Origin: Faucicola tetraodonis
Lineage (GTDB): Bacteria > Pseudomonadota > Gammaproteobacteria > Pseudomonadales > Moraxellaceae
Assembly (NCBI GenBank): GCA_032017425.1
Contig: DALZPW010000011.1
Length of the DNA stretch: 64,000 bases
Reading direction: 5' to 3' (one strand)
Part shown: piece by piece, positions 28,340-37,083 of the stretch
Layout: every line of letters begins with the position of its first letter
Numbering within the stretch: position 1 is the first letter of the stretch
The notes under the pieces: model-generated
The model's database searches: none
Told to the model about the DNA's origin: nothing
What the model saw: the letters and a program-made list of their open reading frames with translations, nothing else
Program-made: the position numbers and the translations under genes

Positions 28340-29317
28340 ATGAAATTAACGCATTTATCAAGCCATATCGCGCAGCTATTAGCAACCGTAGGGGTGGCAG
28401 GGATTGCCCTAGTCGGTTGTAGCAAACCTGAAAGCAAAACCGAAACCACAGCACAAGCCAGCACCACCACAACTACAACCACGACTACCGCAAGCTCAAC
28501 GACTACCACAACAGCGGCAAGCACAGGTATCGACCCGAATAAATCTGAAATTGTGATTGGTACTACCGTGGGCGACTTTGGTGACATGGTCAAAAACTCT
28601 GTCAAACCCCAGTTAGAAAAACAAGGCTATAAAGTCAGATTGGTTGAATTCTCTGACTATGTGCGCCCGAATAAAGCCTTAGCCGATGGCGATATTGATA
28701 TCAACGTGTTCCAACACAAACCTTATCTCGACACCTTCAAAAAAGACAACAACTTAGATATCGTTGAAGCCTTCCAAGTGCCTACTGCACCGCTTGGCAT
28801 CTATCCAGGTAAATTAAATGACCTAAAACAAGTCAAAGACGGTACCACCGTGGCTGCACCCAACGATCCAAGCAACTTTGCACGCGCGCTGGTAATGCTC
28901 AACGAACTGGGCTGGGTAAAACTTAAAGCCAATATCGACCCACTCACTGCATCAAAAAATGATATCGCAGAAAACCCAAAAAATATCAAATTGGTAGAGC
29001 TAGAAGCCGCACAATTGCCACGTGCGCGCTCAGACGTTGACTTTGCAGTCATCAATGGTAACTATGCGACCAGCTCAGGTATCAAATTGACTGAAGCGCT
29101 GTTCCAAGAACCCAGCTATGCGTATGTCAACTGGTCAGCGATTCGCACCAAAGACAAAGACACACAATGGGTAAAAGACGTGACCAATGCGTATAATTCA
29201 GAAGAATTTAAACAATACGCCCACAAAACTTTCCCAGGTTATAAATACCCAGCTATCTGGGGTGAGAACCCTGCAACACCAGCCGCTGCCAGTGCAACCG
29301 CCTCTGCTGCCAAATAA
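28340..29317 (+). CDS. metQ: Methionine-binding lipoprotein MetQ
   Basis: Substrate-binding lipoprotein of 325 residues (NlpA/MetQ family). From ATG 28340, with a strong GGAGGAAGG site, the signal peptide ends in lipobox LVGC. A Thr/Ala/Ser-rich tether of about 35 residues, largely runs of Thr encoded by ACN codons, precedes the binding domain. Family motifs include DINVFQHKPYLD and the segment containing VAAPNDPSNFARAL. A strong terminator follows. The upstream in-frame TTG at 28301 is not used. Confidence 0.94.
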   Translation: MKLTHLSSHIAQLLATVGVAGIALVGCSKPESKTETTAQASTTTTTTTTTASSTTTTTAASTGIDPNKSEIVIGTTVGDFGDMVKNSVKPQLEKQGYKVRLVEFSDYVRPNKALADGDIDINVFQHKPYLDTFKKDNNLDIVEAFQVPTAPLGIYPGKLNDLKQVKDGTTVAAPNDPSNFARALVMLNELGWVKLKANIDPLTASKNDIAENPKNIKLVELEAAQLPRARSDVDFAVINGNYATSSGIKLTEALFQEPSYAYVNWSAIRTKDKDTQWVKDVTNAYNSEEFKQYAHKTFPGYKYPAIWGENPATPAAASATASAAK

Positions 29318-29334
29318 TGGGTAATTACTAGCAT

Positions 29335-29365
29335 AAAAAAAGAAGCATTAAGCTTCTTTTTTTTT
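29335..29365 (+). terminator. Terminator after metNIQ
   Basis: A 12-bp perfect stem, AAAAAAAGAAGC and GCTTCTTTTTTT, around an ATTAA loop and followed by a T-run. Confidence 0.9.
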
Positions 29366-29466
29366 ATGGTTAAACTTTATGGACAGAATGTTTTATGGTC
29401 AAAATTTGCTAACTGATTTTAAAACGCCTAAATTAACTAGAAATAATCTAAAAATAATAAAGCGCG

Positions 29467-29790
29467 TTATTCTGTGAACAGTTTATCTTCAATACTACGA
29501 CGCATTTTTTGCCCTGCTTTAAAGGTAACAACGCGGCGCGCTGTGACATGAACCATCTCGCCAGTCTTTGGGTTGCGACCTGGACGTTGGCTTTTATCCT
29601 TGATTTCAAAGTTACCAAAACCCGATAGCTTGACTTGGTGACCTTTGGTTAACGTCTGTGACAACTCTGAAAAAAAATTCTCCACAAATGCGCGGCTGTC
29701 TTGGCGCGTCATGCCCAAATTTTCCATCAAATGATTGATCATTTCTAATTTGGTTAAGGTTTTGCCTTCAACTTGCATATTCATTATCAT
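29467..29790 (-). CDS. ihfA: Integration host factor subunit alpha
   Basis: DNA-bending nucleoid protein subunit. TLTKLEMINHLMENLG, GFGNFEIKDKSQRPGRNPKTG and VVTFKAGQKMR are typical, and it pairs with IhfB elsewhere. Its place just after pheT on the same strand matches the usual pheST-ihfA order. Several starts lie close together (GTG 29796 and ATGs at 29790, 29784 and 29778); the exact one is not settled by the weak GGG-rich upstream sequence. Confidence 0.92.
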   Translation of the reverse strand: MIMNMQVEGKTLTKLEMINHLMENLGMTRQDSRAFVENFFSELSQTLTKGHQVKLSGFGNFEIKDKSQRPGRNPKTGEMVHVTARRVVTFKAGQKMRRSIEDKLFTE

Positions 29791-29907
29791 ACCCACCCTA
29801 CTAAATGTTCCTATTCTAGCGATTCTAGCAAAGGCAGTCGATAGTTATTTTTACTTTAAAATCAAAGAAAAACATTGTCTCGACTGTCATAATTTGCTAG
29901 TCCAAGA

Positions 29908-32322
29908 TTACATACGTAGCGTTGCGTGATACTGCTCATGTAGCGCAGCGATGACAGCTTCCATTTGCACATTGATACGCTCGTCAGAAAGCGTGGCATC
30001 GAGGTCTTGCCACACCAGTGCAAAAGCAAGCGATTGTTGGTTTTCAGGCAAATTACTGCCGGCATATACATCAAACAACCACATATCTTTTAATAGCTCG
30101 CCCCCGACTTGTTTGATAGTATCCTTCATGGATTGCATAGCAATCGACTGATCTACCACCACGGCGATATCACGGCGTACTTGAGGGAACTTACTTGGCG
30201 TCAGAATGGTCAATGCCTGTTGGTGCATGTCAATCACCATCTGTAAGTTTAGCTGCGCCACCCAAGTGGTCGGCAAATCCAAGGCTTTGGCAATCTGTGG
30301 GTGCAACTGACCCAACCAGCCAATCACCTTGCCTTGATAGTGTACATCGGCACTTTGACCGGGGTGTAAAAACGGCTGCTGGCTATGTTGATAACTGATA
30401 GCCGACTGGGCAAACCGCGGAAAAACCGATTCGACGTCATTTTTTAAGTCGTAAAAATCCATCACACGATTGTCATGATGCTGTTCTGGGTGGGTACTGC
30501 CGACTGCCACCATCGCCAAAGTGTCAACTTGGTTTAAGCTTGCGATATCACTGCCATCAAAACGCAGACCCGTCTCAAACAGACGCACGCGGTTTTGTTG
30601 ACGGTTTAAGTTATATTGCACACAAGGCAACAAACTAGACAGCAGGGTACGACGCATGACCGCTAAGTCACTTGAGATTGGATTGGCAAGCGCGAGTGGT
30701 GCAGCAAAATGCGCCCCATCAAACAAAGCTTCGACTTTGGCATCACTAAAACTAAAACTCACCGCTTCAAAATAACCTTGATTGACCAAGCTCATTTTTA
30801 AGTTATGCAGATCATTTTGGCGTTTATTGTCAAACAAGTTACTGGTAAACGCCGGCAGTTTGTTGGCAATATTGTTATAGCCATAAATACGAGCGATTTC
30901 TTCAATCAAATCTTCGGGCAAGGCGATATCAAAACGATGACTTGGCGGCGTGGCAACCAGATTTTCGCCTTGTAACTCGGTGCTGATTTGTAGACTATTT
31001 AAAATCTCTATGGCTTTGTCGGTGGCGATATCCGCGCCTAACAATTTGTTGATACTGACAATCGGTAGCGTCACTGGCGTACGTTTTGGCAGTTCAGCGG
31101 TGTTTTCAACTAGCGTGATTTGACCGACCCTAACCTCACTTGAGCCATTACCAAATGTTGCCAATAAATTGACCGCGCGGTCGAGTGCCAATTTTGGCAA
31201 TTCAAAATCAACACCCCGCTCAAAACGCTGTGACGCATCGGTATGTAAGCCAAAACGGCGTGCTTTACCTGCAATCGCCAACTGTTTGAAAAATGCACTT
31301 TCGATTACCACTCGAGTAGTGCTTTCGGTCACTGCGGTGCGAAGTCCACCCATGATTCCCGCTAACGCAATGACACCTTGTTCATCGGCAATCACCAGCT
31401 CATCACCTTGTAAGGTAATGGTTTGCTCATTTAATAGCTCAAGGGTTTCGCCTTTTTGGGCATGGCGCACGATAATTGCGCCTACCAGCTTGTCGGCATC
31501 AAACGCATGCAGCGGCTGACCGAGCTCAAGTAGTACGTAATTGGTGACATCCACCAGTAGATTACGTGGCTTGACGCCTGAGGCATTCAGGGCTTGTTTC
31601 ATCCAATCAGGTGATGGCGTGGTGCCTGTCAGTCCACTGACCAGTTGCGCGTAATAACGTGGGCAGTCCGTAGTCTCTACACTAACCGCTTGGCTAGCGT
31701 TGTCGGTCACAGCTGCGGTGATGTTGTCAAAGGGTAGTTGAAATGTTAAATGATTGAGCACTGCAAGCTCACGGGCGATACCGCGCACACTAAAACAATC
31801 CCCCCGGTTTGGGGTAATTGAAATATCTAGCACATGATTGTCTAGGCCAAGATACGCTCGGATATCCATGCCAATCGGGGCGTCTTGTGGCAAAATTAAC
31901 AAGCCATCAACACCATCATCACAGTCAATCTCACTACCACCGCACAGCATACCGTGCGATTCTACGCCGCGCAGTTTGCCTTTTTTAATGTTAAAGGGTT
32001 CATCCCCTTGTGCAGGTGGTAGTTTGGCGCCCACCAGTGCCACAGGTACACGCACGCCAGCGGCCACATTGGGCGCACCGCAAACGATTTGTAGGGGTGC
32101 TTCGCTATGCTCACCGACATTCACTTTGGCAACGCGCAGTTTATCAGCATCGGGGTGTTGGGTAACATCAATCACTTCACCGACAACTACCCCGCTAAAG
32201 TCTTTGGCGACTTTATCCAAGCTATCAAGCTCTAAGCCTGCCATCGTCAGTTGTTCGCCAATTTGCTCAGCGCTTAAGTTTGGGTTTGCCCATTGGCGTA
32301 ACCAGTTTTCGCTAATTTTCAT
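29908..32322 (-). CDS. pheT: Phenylalanyl-tRNA synthetase beta subunit
   Basis: 804-residue beta chain of the alpha2-beta2 enzyme that charges tRNA-Phe. Domains in order are an N-terminal EMAP-type tRNA-binding fold (VVGEVIDVTQHPDADKLRV), B3/B4 editing domain (SITPNRGDC), B5, a catalytic-like core, and the C-terminal ferredoxin-like anticodon-binding domain (KFPQVRRDIAVVVD). The length is normal. It does not directly follow pheS: an extra gene and two short inverted repeats lie between. Confidence 0.96.
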   Translation of the reverse strand: MKISENWLRQWANPNLSAEQIGEQLTMAGLELDSLDKVAKDFSGVVVGEVIDVTQHPDADKLRVAKVNVGEHSEAPLQIVCGAPNVAAGVRVPVALVGAKLPPAQGDEPFNIKKGKLRGVESHGMLCGGSEIDCDDGVDGLLILPQDAPIGMDIRAYLGLDNHVLDISITPNRGDCFSVRGIARELAVLNHLTFQLPFDNITAAVTDNASQAVSVETTDCPRYYAQLVSGLTGTTPSPDWMKQALNASGVKPRNLLVDVTNYVLLELGQPLHAFDADKLVGAIIVRHAQKGETLELLNEQTITLQGDELVIADEQGVIALAGIMGGLRTAVTESTTRVVIESAFFKQLAIAGKARRFGLHTDASQRFERGVDFELPKLALDRAVNLLATFGNGSSEVRVGQITLVENTAELPKRTPVTLPIVSINKLLGADIATDKAIEILNSLQISTELQGENLVATPPSHRFDIALPEDLIEEIARIYGYNNIANKLPAFTSNLFDNKRQNDLHNLKMSLVNQGYFEAVSFSFSDAKVEALFDGAHFAAPLALANPISSDLAVMRRTLLSSLLPCVQYNLNRQQNRVRLFETGLRFDGSDIASLNQVDTLAMVAVGSTHPEQHHDNRVMDFYDLKNDVESVFPRFAQSAISYQHSQQPFLHPGQSADVHYQGKVIGWLGQLHPQIAKALDLPTTWVAQLNLQMVIDMHQQALTILTPSKFPQVRRDIAVVVDQSIAMQSMKDTIKQVGGELLKDMWLFDVYAGSNLPENQQSLAFALVWQDLDATLSDERINVQMEAVIAALHEQYHATLRM

Positions 32323-32347
32323 GTTTAAGTCTCAAAATTTGCTTCAT

Positions 32348-32408
32348 AGGGTGCGTAAAGTGCACCTTTAAACGTCATATTATCAATCGGTGCGTAAAAC
32401 GCACCCTA
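32348..32408. repeat. Two copies of a short palindromic repeat
   Basis: AGGGTGCGTAAAGTGCACC at 32348-32366 and GGTGCGTAAAACGCACCCTA at 32389-32408. The second is a perfect inverted repeat (GGTGCG/CGCACC around TAAAA). They lie between pheT and the inserted 154-residue gene. Confidence 0.75.
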
Positions 32409-32426
32409 CTTTTCAATCTATAATTT

Positions 32427-32891
32427 TTAATCTAAAGGTAAGAGTTCTTTCTCGTCTTGAATGATATTTGCGAGTTTTAAACGTGCAAATGTATTACCAT
32501 TTTCAAAGCTCCATCCCTTAGGCATCGAATGCTTAAGACAAATACCTTTTTTGGTATCCAAAAAGGTTGCTTGCTCTTTAGTGATATAAACAATTTTCCA
32601 ATGCTTCGTAAGCAAAGATGCAATTTCTTCCTTAGTCATATCAGATTCAAGTAAACGAGTACATTCGCTAATCAAAACAGTACATGGAACAACGTGTTCT
32701 GGATGAATTAAAGATGAGTTTAAAGTTTCTTTTGTCTTACCATAGCCAACAAAAGATATCTCTGGGTGCAATGCATACTGAAAAATTCTCGAATGTCGAC
32801 CAGTCGATTTCAGACCATTTTTCTTACGATTAGCATTTATTTCAAATAAATTCACTAATAGCAATGCTGTTTTATAAACTTCTTCTTCCAA
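32427..32891 (-). CDS. Unrecognised 154-residue protein between pheS and pheT
   Basis: I do not recognise this protein. It begins at TTG 32891 (GAGA nearby) and has no signal peptide or membrane segment. The stretch HPEHVVPCTVL followed by ECTRLLE faintly recalls the His-containing motif of HNH-type or phage-derived proteins, and the end (LKHSMPKGW then FARLKLANI) is similar in tone. I do not claim nuclease activity. Codon and base use look more AT-rich than the synthetase genes on either side. It interrupts an otherwise conserved pheST pair and is co-oriented, so it is probably read through from pheS. Confidence 0.6.
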   Translation of the reverse strand: MEEEVYKTALLLVNLFEINANRKKNGLKSTGRHSRIFQYALHPEISFVGYGKTKETLNSSLIHPEHVVPCTVLISECTRLLESDMTKEEIASLLTKHWKIVYITKEQATFLDTKKGICLKHSMPKGWSFENGNTFARLKLANIIQDEKELLPLD

Positions 32892-32921
32892 AATAATCTC
32901 ATCTCAGAACAAATTTAATTA

Positions 32922-33992
32922 TTACGTAAACTGCTTTAAAAATCTGACATCATTTTGATAGAACAAGCGCAAATCATTCACCCCATAATACAACATGGCA
33001 AAGCGTTCAATCCCCATCCCAAATGCAAAGCCTTGGTATTTGGTCGGGTCAATACCGCTATCGGACAATACCTTTGGATGCACCATACCGCAGCCCATCA
33101 CTTCTAGCCACTTGCCCCCACCTGCATAAGTATCGGCAAGGATATCCACTTCTGCAGACGGCTCAGTAAATGGAAAATACGACGGGCGAAAACGCACCGT
33201 AAGTTTGCGACCAAAAAACGCCTGCAAAAACTCATGAATCAAGCCTTTTAACTCAGCAAAATTGGTCGATTCGCTGACATATAAACCTTCAAGCTGATGA
33301 AACATCGGTGAGTGGGTTTGGTCGCTGTCGTTGCGATACACACGTCCTGGACAGATGATACGAATCGGCAGGTTGCCTTTTTCCATCGTGCGAATTTGCA
33401 CCGAACTGGTATGGGTACGTAGCACATAATTGGCATTAAAATGCTGTTTTTCAAAATAAAAGGTATCGTGCATGGCGCGCGCTGGGTGATGGCTTGGAAT
33501 ATTTAGCGCTTCAAAGTTGTAGTAGTCGCTCTCAACTTCAGGACCTGTTGCGACTTCAAAACCTGCTTGACGGAAAAACCCTTGCATACGCTCAGCAGTC
33601 ATGGTGACAGGGTGCAAATTACCCGCTTGTTGTCCACGCGCTGGCAGGGTGATGTCAATGGATTCACTGGCAAGCTTGGCAGCCAAGGCTTTGGCTTCTA
33701 AATCGCTTTGCACTTGTTGTAGGCTGTCATTGATTTGGGTACGTACTTGATGCAGCATACCGCCGATGGTCTTTTTGCCGTCGGCATCGAGTCCGCCTAG
33801 CTGTTTTGACCAGGTGGTCAAATGGCTTTTTTTGCCGGTTAAAGTCACGCGGATGTTTTGTAGATCTTGGGGGTTTTGTGCGGTGCTGATTAAGGCTTTG
33901 GCATCGTTGATAAATTGGGTGAATTGGTCTTGGGTGATATCGGTTAAATTTTCAGAATATTGGATAAGTTTGTCAGTCGTTATTTCTGTCAT
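32922..33992 (-). CDS. pheS: Phenylalanyl-tRNA synthetase alpha subunit
   Basis: Catalytic alpha chain, 356 residues from ATG 33992 (an in-frame TTG gives eight more). The N-terminal coiled coil that grips tRNA is followed by a class II synthetase core. Motif 2 is FHQLEGLYV with RNDSDQTHSPMFHQ before it, and motif 3 is GFAFGMGIERFAML. The ends fit the family. It lies downstream of rplT across a hairpin that may act as a partial terminator or attenuator. I saw no Phe-rich leader peptide. Confidence 0.95.
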   Translation of the reverse strand: MTEITTDKLIQYSENLTDITQDQFTQFINDAKALISTAQNPQDLQNIRVTLTGKKSHLTTWSKQLGGLDADGKKTIGGMLHQVRTQINDSLQQVQSDLEAKALAAKLASESIDITLPARGQQAGNLHPVTMTAERMQGFFRQAGFEVATGPEVESDYYNFEALNIPSHHPARAMHDTFYFEKQHFNANYVLRTHTSSVQIRTMEKGNLPIRIICPGRVYRNDSDQTHSPMFHQLEGLYVSESTNFAELKGLIHEFLQAFFGRKLTVRFRPSYFPFTEPSAEVDILADTYAGGGKWLEVMGCGMVHPKVLSDSGIDPTKYQGFAFGMGIERFAMLYYGVNDLRLFYQNDVRFLKQFT

Positions 33993-34051
33993 GAGCGTTG
34001 CAATCTTGGTTATCAATAGTGATAGGCATTTTAACTAAAATATGGCGATAA

Positions 34052-34085
34052 AAAAAGCCATTAAGCTTGCACTTAATGGCTTTTT
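34052..34085 (-). terminator. Terminator between rplT and pheS
   Basis: Perfect 14-bp stem, AAAAAGCCATTAAG with CTTAATGGCTTTTT around a six-base loop, T-rich on both sides. It lies between the rplT stop and the pheS start and may set the ratio between ribosomal and synthetase transcripts. Confidence 0.85.
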
Positions 34086-34106
34086 GAAAAATCGCTTTAA
34101 AACAAA

Positions 34107-34466
34107 TTAAGCAGCCAGTGCTTGTTTTGCTTTTTCTGCCAATGCCGTAAAACCTTGCGCATCATGCATAGCGATGTCTGCTAATACACGGCGGTCGATT
34201 TCGATGCTGGCTTTTTTCAGACCGTTGATCATACGGCTGTAGCTTAAGCCATTTAGGCGCGCACCCGCGTTGATACGTGCAATCCATAAACGGCGGAATG
34301 AACGTTTTTTGTTACGACGGTCACGATACGCATATTGACCTGCTTTGGTAACTGCTTGTACAGCAACACGGAAAACACGAGAACGCGCACCGTAATAACC
34401 TTTTGCACGAGCCAATACTTTTTTATGACGGCGATTTGCCTGTACACCACGTTTTACACGAGCCAT
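34107..34466 (-). CDS. rplT: Ribosomal protein L20
   Basis: 119-residue, highly basic large-subunit protein that starts 23S rRNA assembly. It begins MARVKRGVQANRRHKK and includes RKKSFRRLWIARINAG-like sequence (here NKKRSFRRLWIARIN). The full family length is present. Co-oriented with rpmI, 48 bases downstream; in other bacteria L20 represses this operon by binding its mRNA. Confidence 0.97.
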   Translation of the reverse strand: MARVKRGVQANRRHKKVLARAKGYYGARSRVFRVAVQAVTKAGQYAYRDRRNKKRSFRRLWIARINAGARLNGLSYSRMINGLKKASIEIDRRVLADIAMHDAQGFTALAEKAKQALAA

Positions 34467-34514
34467 AATTTACTCCTAAAGTTTTGTAATATCAGTTGAT
34501 TGAATACCTATAAA

Positions 34515-34706
34515 TTATAGGTAAGGACACATACGGTAAACACGTTTCTCATCAGACACGTGTACCAATTTGCATCCACGTAATTGACGGATACGCTTAG
34601 GAGATTTTTTGGTCAAAATGTGGCGTTTGAATGCTTGTTTGCGTTTGATACCGTTACCAGTTTTTTTGAAACGCTTGGCAGCACCACGGCGAGTTTTTAA
34701 TTTCAT
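34515..34706 (-). CDS. rpmI: Ribosomal protein L35
   Basis: 63-residue basic protein beginning MKLKTRRGAAKRFKKTGNG, diagnostic for L35. A good ribosome site (GAGG) precedes the ATG. It is the first gene of rpmI-rplT-pheS-pheT-ihfA. infC, which in many bacteria is just upstream, is not here: the next gene upstream is on the opposite strand. Confidence 0.97.
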   Translation of the reverse strand: MKLKTRRGAAKRFKKTGNGIKRKQAFKRHILTKKSPKRIRQLRGCKLVHVSDEKRVYRMCPYL

Positions 34707-35207
34707 GATAGCCTCTTGTTCGTTTTTGACAAGGATTAAACATCTTTATCAAGTGAAGTTAACCTGTTTGTCAAAAAATCCTCATCACACTGGATTTTTT
34801 GCCTTGAGGTGGGAGGCGGTATTTTATCAAAAATCATTGGTGAATGCACGCTATTGTTATCACTAATTTTTCTTTGACATCCATTTTATTGATGTTACTT
34901 TAATATTTCTCTACTATAATAGATAAATTATTATTAAGGGCTGTTTGTAGGATTTTTAAAAAATCAATGATATCAATTACTTAACATAAAGACTTGGTAA
35001 ATCTATCACGGAATTACATTAATTAAGTTAACAACTGAGTTTATGAAAACTGCGGTTAAATTGGCTAAAAGTGATAAGTAAGCCCTATTTTGGACACAGT
35101 TCGCGTTAGTTTGTTTAGCCTTAAGGTATTTATCGGGCTCTTAAGCTTCTGAAAAGTTTAATGTGTAATACTCTTTCATCTTTATCAACATCATGAGGTT
35201 AGAATTC
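34707..35207. other. Divergent intergenic region, rpmI / thioesterase
   Basis: About 500 AT-rich bases with no supported gene or RNA. The promoter of the ribosomal operon must lie at its left end; I could not define its boxes with confidence. Confidence 0.5.
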
Positions 35208-35651
35208 TTGTCAACGTTAAGCACAAATATTGAAGTTGCCCATTTCGTGTTTGAGACCGTCATGCGCGTGCGCAATACCGAAATTGGATTAGCACAACAT
35301 TTAACGGTTGAAAATTTGGTGGCATTGCTGACCGAAGCCCGTTTTCGTTTTTTATATTCAAAAGGCATTAAAGAGGTTAATACTGAGTACCAAGGCTTGG
35401 TCATTAATCATATCGAGACCCAAATCTTTGATCGGGTACGAGCGCGTGAAGAACTGTTATTTGAGGTTGGCGTGCAGCATTTAACCGATTTGGGTGGGGA
35501 TTTTGTGTTTAAAGTCTCGCGGATGTTTGATGACTCCTTGGTGGCGTATGCCAAAATGGGCTTTGTGGCGTATGACTATCGTCAAAGCCAAGAAATCCCG
35601 TTATCAGCTACTATCAAAGAAGCCTTAGATGTGAAACCCTTTGAGATTTAG
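35208..35651 (+). CDS. Hotdog-fold acyl-CoA thioesterase-like protein
   Basis: 147-residue single-domain protein. The pattern VMRVRNTEIGLAQHLTVENLVALLTEARFRFL matches the YbgC/4HBT hotdog layout (an acidic central helix E-A-R-F-R-F-L after a beta strand), and REELLFEVGVQHLT follows. The usual catalytic Asp of YbgC in D-x-x-G-H-V-N is replaced by NTEIGLAQH, so activity is uncertain. TTG 35208 is preferred because GAGG at 35195-35198 serves it; ATG 35193 has no ribosome site. Confidence 0.72.
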   Translation: MSTLSTNIEVAHFVFETVMRVRNTEIGLAQHLTVENLVALLTEARFRFLYSKGIKEVNTEYQGLVINHIETQIFDRVRAREELLFEVGVQHLTDLGGDFVFKVSRMFDDSLVAYAKMGFVAYDYRQSQEIPLSATIKEALDVKPFEI

Positions 35652-35738
35652 GGCTTGATGAATTATGATAAATGCCCGCATCGATTGGTGGGTGCTTTTT
35701 TTGGTTAGGGCTTGCATAGTATGATACAGGGCGTGAAT

Positions 35739-36596
35739 ATGGATTGGTTAGATACACTAAAATTCGATGACAATGGGCTCATGCCTGCAGTCGCTCAAGA
35801 TTTTCATACAGGGCGCATTTTGATGATGGCATGGATGAATCGCGAGTCATTACGTCTGACTGCCGAAAAAATGCAAGCGGTGTATTGGTCACGCTCTCGC
35901 GGTAAATTATGGCACAAAGGCGAAAGCTCTGGGCATTTTCAGCAAGTCCATGAAATCCGCTTAGACTGCGATGCTGATGTGATTGTGTTGTCAGTCACCC
36001 AAGTGGGTGGGATTGCTTGCCACACGGGTCGGCATTCCTGTTTTTATCGTCTGCTTGCCGATGACCGCGGACAGCTACAATGGCAAACTACTGATGCAGT
36101 TATCAAAGACCCTGATGCGATTTATGGTGACAACGCCAAACCGACTCATGAACACTCGCCGCTTGCAAGCAATTCGACACAAACAAGTAATCCAACCCAA
36201 ACAAGCAATGCGATACAAACGCCTACGACGACAGCGGATATTTTGACCGCGTTAGATGAAGTATTGATTGGGCGTAAAGATGCCAATCCTGATAGCTCAT
36301 ACGTGGCAAGCTTATACCATAAAGGTATCAACAAAATCTTAGAAAAAGTCGGTGAAGAAGCCACCGAAGCCATTATCGCTGCCAAAGATATCAACATTGC
36401 CAACGATACCCCTTATGAAGCCGTCGCCGATGACACGGCGGTGAAAGATTTGGTGTATGAAATTGCTGATGTTTGGTTTCACACAATGGTCACATTGGCA
36501 TGGTTTAATATACCGTCTTGGGCTGTCACCAATGAATTGGCAAGACGTTTTGGCTTATCGGGTATCGACGAAAAAGCCGCACGTCAAATCTCTTAA
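35739..36596 (+). CDS. hisI: Bifunctional HisI-HisE protein
   Basis: Fused phosphoribosyl-AMP cyclohydrolase and phosphoribosyl-ATP pyrophosphatase, steps three and two of histidine synthesis. The HisI domain (about residues 1-115) has MMAWMNRESL, the zinc residues in RLDCDAD and GIACHTGRHSCFY. HisE (about 165-280) has NKILEKVGEEATEAIIAAKD and IADVWFHTMVTLA. The two are joined by a linker of about 45 residues with repeated Ser-Asn-x-Thr-Gln-Thr units. ATG 35739 is taken; in-frame TTG 35712 and ATG 35721 lie upstream. No other his gene is nearby. Confidence 0.93.
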   Translation: MDWLDTLKFDDNGLMPAVAQDFHTGRILMMAWMNRESLRLTAEKMQAVYWSRSRGKLWHKGESSGHFQQVHEIRLDCDADVIVLSVTQVGGIACHTGRHSCFYRLLADDRGQLQWQTTDAVIKDPDAIYGDNAKPTHEHSPLASNSTQTSNPTQTSNAIQTPTTTADILTALDEVLIGRKDANPDSSYVASLYHKGINKILEKVGEEATEAIIAAKDINIANDTPYEAVADDTAVKDLVYEIADVWFHTMVTLAWFNIPSWAVTNELARRFGLSGIDEKAARQIS

Positions 36597-36634
36597 GTAA
36601 TAGCCCTTAAGTGAGCGCCCTTAAGTAAACGCCA
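36593..36634 (+). repeat. Three 14-bp direct repeats at the hisIE stop
   Basis: TTAAGTAATAGCCC, TTAAGTGAGCGCCC and TTAAGTAAACGCCA lie in tandem. The first includes the hisIE stop codon. Confidence 0.8.
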
Positions 36635-36798
36635 CTAAACAGTCGATAAGTCCTGAATATTGCTGGCTAAAAGTGCGAAAAATTCGCCGTGTTTCACACC
36701 GTTTTTTGCACAGTTATGCCAACGCAATGGTTATGTGTTACACTGCAAATTCATATTGTCCTCACCCCTATTGTCAAGGTTAATCAAAGGATATTCTC

Positions 36799-37029
36799 AT
36801 GGGTAGTTTCTCAATCACACATTGGTTAATTTTACTGGTTGTTGTTGTGGTCATTTTTGGCACTTCAAAACTGAAAAATGCCGGTAAAGATTTGGGTGGT
36901 GCTGTTAAAGGCTTTAAAGATGCGGTCAAAGATGAAAACGAACAGCATCTGAACAAAAACCGTGTCCTTGAACACGAAAAAGCTGAGCTCAATACCACGC
37001 AGACCCAACAAGATAAACATAACGTTTAA
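36799..37029 (+). CDS. tatA: Twin-arginine translocase subunit TatA
   Basis: 76-residue pore-forming subunit. A single N-terminal helix (HWLILLVVVVVIFG) is followed by the hinge and amphipathic helix TSKLKNAGKDLGGAVKGFKDAV and a charged tail. An AAAGGA ribosome site precedes the ATG. First gene of tatABC. Confidence 0.95.
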   Translation: MGSFSITHWLILLVVVVVIFGTSKLKNAGKDLGGAVKGFKDAVKDENEQHLNKNRVLEHEKAELNTTQTQQDKHNV

Positions 37030-37083
37030 ACCCTAGTCGTTACTTTTTTCTTTGGTTTTTAATCCCTAGCTGCCACGGTTGTT

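Noticed and set aside
34052..34085. A PheM-type attenuator with a Phe-rich leader
   Set aside because: The hairpin is present, but no short ORF with a start codon and a Phe run lies between rplT and pheS.
34707..35192. infC expected upstream of rpmI
   Set aside because: No frame encodes initiation factor 3; it must be elsewhere in the genome.
35141..35404. Minus-strand frame overlapping the thioesterase start
   Set aside because: It is antisense to the conserved hotdog frame and has no protein features.
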